DNA from: Paraburkholderia sp. SOS3
GTDB lineage: Bacteria > Pseudomonadota > Gammaproteobacteria > Burkholderiales > Burkholderiaceae
Assembly (NCBI RefSeq): GCF_001922345.1
Contig: NZ_CP018812.1
Coordinates: 1,488,001 to 1,552,000 of the forward strand
DNA: 64,000 bases
Direction of reading: 5' to 3'
The notes beneath the pieces are model-generated. The model was not told the origin of the DNA, made no database searches, and worked only from the letters and a program-made list of their open reading frames with translations. A program made the position numbers and the translations under genes. Shown here one piece after another: positions 61,685-64,000 of this stretch (the stretch's first letter is position 1; every line of letters begins with the position of its first letter).

Positions 61685-63241
61685 ATGATGAGCGTGCCAC
61701 CATTCGGCAAGCAGATTGCAGCTGCGCAAGCCTGCGGCGAACCCGATCTCGTACGCAGGCAGATCGTCGCGGCGATCGTCGGTTCGTTCGCGCTATCGGC
61801 ATGCGGCGGCGGGGGTGGCGCAGGCAGCGATTCCGGCTCGGGTACGGCGCCGCCAAACCAGGCGATCGGCCAGATTCCGCCGGACCGCGCGAACTTGCCG
61901 CGCCCGGCGCTGCCTGCGCCGGGTTCGTCGGGTATCGACCATATCGTGCTCGTGACGATGGAGAACCGCTCGTTCGATCATCTGCTCGGGTGGGTGCCGA
62001 ATGCGGAAGGTTTGCCCGCGGGCCGGCAATTCACGGACGCGTTCGGCGAGGTGCATGCGCCGTTTGCATTGTCGGCCAACCCAGCCTACGGTTTTCAGGG
62101 CTGCTCGTTCGCGGACCCCGATCATGCGTATGATGCGGGCCGGGTCCACCTTGCCAACGGCGCGATGAACGGCTTCCTGCTCACGCCCGATACGAACCAG
62201 ACGCGCGGCGACCTGCTGCCGATCGGCTTCTTCCAGCAGGCGGACCTCGATTTCTATCGGAACGCGGTGCCGCTCTATACGGTTTGCGACTACTACATGA
62301 GCGGCATTCTCGCGGACACGTTTCCGAATCGCGTGTATCTGCATAGTGGCGAAACGGACCGCCTCAGCGATACGCTCGATACGTCGCAGCTACCGACGAT
62401 CTGGGACCGGCTCGACGCGAAGGGCATCACATCGGCCTACTATTTTCACGACGTGCCGTTCACCGCGCTATACGGCGCGCGTTATGTGGGCCGCTCGAAG
62501 CTCTTCAGCGATTTTCTGTCCGATGCGGCCGCCGGTTCCCTGCCGTCGTTCTGCATGGTCGACCCGAGTTTCGGCGGCGAAGCGCAGGGCATCTCGAACG
62601 ACGACCATCCGCACGCGGACGTGCGCAATGGCCAGGTGCTGCTCGGGCAAATCTACGAGGCGTTGCGCTCGAGTCCGACGTGGAGTTCGACGCTCATGAT
62701 CGTGGTCTACGACGAGTGGGGCGGGTTCATGGAGCACGTCGCGTCGCCGCTCAAGCCCGTATCCGCGGCGGAGCAGGCGCTCGGCAACGACGGACGCCTG
62801 GGCTTGCGTGTGCCGTGCATGCTGCTCGGTCCGCGCGTGAGCGCGAATCAGGTTGCGCGCTATCCGTTCGATCCGAGCTCGATTCATCAATTGCTCCAGT
62901 GGCGTTTCGGTCTTGACCCGCTCGGCGTGCGCGCGAGCGATCCGACCACGTTCAACCTTGCGTACGCGCTCGATCTGACCCATCCGCCGCGCACCGATGC
63001 GCCGCCAGTCGCCGTTGCGCAGGGGCCGTTCGGCGCGGCGTGTCCGCTCGTGCCCGCGGGTGGCAGCGGCATCGGCTCGATCGACAATGCGCAGCAGACC
63101 GGCGTGCCGGCGTCGGGTACGGCTGCATCCGGTACGGCGGCATCGGGTACGACGGCTTCGGGCGAACTCCAGCGGAGCGTGCCGGGCGGCCGCTTTTCCG
63201 ATTTGCGTGCGAAGGCGACGGCGCTTGGCTTTCCGCAATAG
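61685..63241 (+). CDS. Phosphoesterase/phospholipase C-like lipoprotein
   Basis: Exported member of the phosphoesterase family (non-haemolytic phospholipase C/acid phosphatase AcpA type), 518 aa. A type II signal peptide ends in the lipobox LSAC (Cys40), followed by a Gly/Ser linker. The catalytic block is IVLVTMENRSFDH (from about 88), with PSFGGEAQGISNDDHPHAD and YDEWGGFMEHV later for the metal site. The C-terminal linker carries SGTAASGTAASGTTASG repeats. It probably hydrolyses phospholipids or phosphate esters outside the cytoplasm. Confidence 0.88.
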   Translation: MMSVPPFGKQIAAAQACGEPDLVRRQIVAAIVGSFALSACGGGGGAGSDSGSGTAPPNQAIGQIPPDRANLPRPALPAPGSSGIDHIVLVTMENRSFDHLLGWVPNAEGLPAGRQFTDAFGEVHAPFALSANPAYGFQGCSFADPDHAYDAGRVHLANGAMNGFLLTPDTNQTRGDLLPIGFFQQADLDFYRNAVPLYTVCDYYMSGILADTFPNRVYLHSGETDRLSDTLDTSQLPTIWDRLDAKGITSAYYFHDVPFTALYGARYVGRSKLFSDFLSDAAAGSLPSFCMVDPSFGGEAQGISNDDHPHADVRNGQVLLGQIYEALRSSPTWSSTLMIVVYDEWGGFMEHVASPLKPVSAAEQALGNDGRLGLRVPCMLLGPRVSANQVARYPFDPSSIHQLLQWRFGLDPLGVRASDPTTFNLAYALDLTHPPRTDAPPVAVAQGPFGAACPLVPAGGSGIGSIDNAQQTGVPASGTAASGTAASGTTASGELQRSVPGGRFSDLRAKATALGFPQ

Positions 63242-63311
63242 CGCGCGCGGCGAGGAATCTTCGATGACGGGCTTGCACATAGCAGGGCCATATCTGCTAT
63301 CGTCGCGGGCA

Positions 63312-64000
63312 TGCCGCCAATCATATCGATATCCAATCTATCCAAGACCTACGCATCCGGCTTCCACGCGCTCAAAGGAATCAACCTGTCGATCGGGCGC
63401 GGGGAAATCTTCGCGTTGCTCGGGCCGAACGGTGCGGGCAAGACGACGCTGATCAGCATCGTCTGCGGGATCGTCAGGGCATCCGCCGGGTCCGTCGTCG
63501 TCGACGGGCATGATATCCAGCACGATTACCGCGCCGCGCGCGAGCTGATCGGCCTCGTGCCGCAGGAGCTCACGACCGATGCGTTCGAAACCGTGTGGGC
63601 CACCGTTTCGTTTAGCCGCGGCCTGTTCGGCAAGCCGAAAAACCCCGCATACATCGAAAAGGTGCTGCGCGACCTCTCGTTGTGGGAGAAGCGCGATAAC
63701 CGCATCATGACGCTGTCGGGCGGCATGAAGCGCCGCGTGCTGATCGCGAAGGCGTTGTCGCACGAGCCGCGCGTGCTGTTCCTCGACGAGCCGACCGCGG
63801 GCGTCGACGTCGAGTTGCGGCGCGACATGTGGCGCCTCGTGCGTTCGCTGACCACGAGCGGTGTGACGGTGGTGCTGACCACGCACTACATCGAGGAAGC
63901 GGAGGAGATGGCCGATCGCATCGGCGTCATCAACGCTGGCGAAATCGTGATCGTGGAAGAGAAGCGGGAACTGATCCGCAAGCTCGGCAAGAAGCAGTTG
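63312..64000 (+). CDS. ABC exporter ATPase, cut by window end
   Basis: ATPase of the DrrA/NodI/CcmA group; only the first 229 residues are in the window. Walker A GPNGAGKT (38-45), signature LSGGM (135-139) and Walker B/DEPTAG (159-164) are intact, as is the switch His in LTTHYIEE. The partner permease would lie beyond 64000. The ATG at 63312 is followed by the standard [11 protein letters not shown] start. Confidence 0.9.

Noticed and set aside
1..64000. tRNA, rRNA, CRISPR, integrase or transposase genes
   Set aside because: None recognised on either strand; tandem repeats seen are short and non-CRISPR.

Overview
The window is high-GC, densely packed bacterial chromosome of Burkholderiaceae type. 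I infer Paraburkholderia/Burkholderia or a close relative from the family content: DUF3331 and DUF3022 small proteins, a Phasin_2 protein, many LysR/MarR/FCD-GntR regulators and FmdB-like and GFA proteins. I saw no rRNA, tRNA, CRISPR array, IS element or phage gene. One gene, the ABC ATPase at the right edge, runs off the window. Almost every long antisense open frame is a codon-bias shadow and was left out.

Layout. 78-1049: coiled-coil protein carrying a toxin-associated module. 1237-5706: FCD-GntR regulator divergent from an MFS transporter followed by two MmgE/PrpD proteins, one of them half-length; two near-identical palindromes lie in the divergent promoter. 5772-11058: envelope block with a secreted protein, a lipoprotein, an orphan PBP2/FtsI-like transpeptidase, and an M23 endopeptidase overlapping a PBP7-type D,D-endopeptidase; three CTTAAG-like hexamers at exact 11-bp steps (a PmrA/BasR-type box) precede the M23 gene. 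11266-14258: cupin, orphan sulfate-type binding protein, GT2 glycosyltransferase.

14261-30375 is the metabolic core. It holds a polar amino-acid-type ABC importer (binding protein, two permeases, ATPase) divergent from a MarR regulator. Next come eight tightly packed minus-strand genes: amidohydrolase, a three-subunit molybdenum hydroxylase, CoxG, a DUF1116 (AllG-like) protein, an AtzH/HpxZ-like protein and an AtzE-like amidase. A second, paralogous MarR gene is divergent from them, and a DUF1989 protein plus an M20 carbamoylase/allantoate-amidohydrolase-type enzyme follow. I read this as an import, hydroxylation, ring-opening and ureide/carbamate breakdown route for an unidentified N-heterocycle or ureide.

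30602-34641: cupin, then a probable TetR-controlled set (SDR, NAD(P)-binding protein, LLM oxidoreductase). 34718-40090: a signalling block with a lone receiver, a FixJ-type regulator, a four-TM multi-PAS histidine kinase and an AraC regulator, with CTATA/GTATA-type repeats around them. 40349-44242: small Burkholderia-type proteins and a soluble chemotaxis-like protein with inverted domain order. 44678-53499: LysR genes, DUF4410 lipoprotein, FmdB-like zinc ribbon, a hydrolase plus MFS pair, a broken alpha/beta hydrolase, DUF1349, DUF6496, GFA and phasin genes. 53665-64000: TetR, ATP-dependent ligase plus MBL exonuclease, glycine-rich secreted protein, DUF3022, large catalase KatE, phosphoesterase/phospholipase C-like lipoprotein, and a truncated ABC ATPase.
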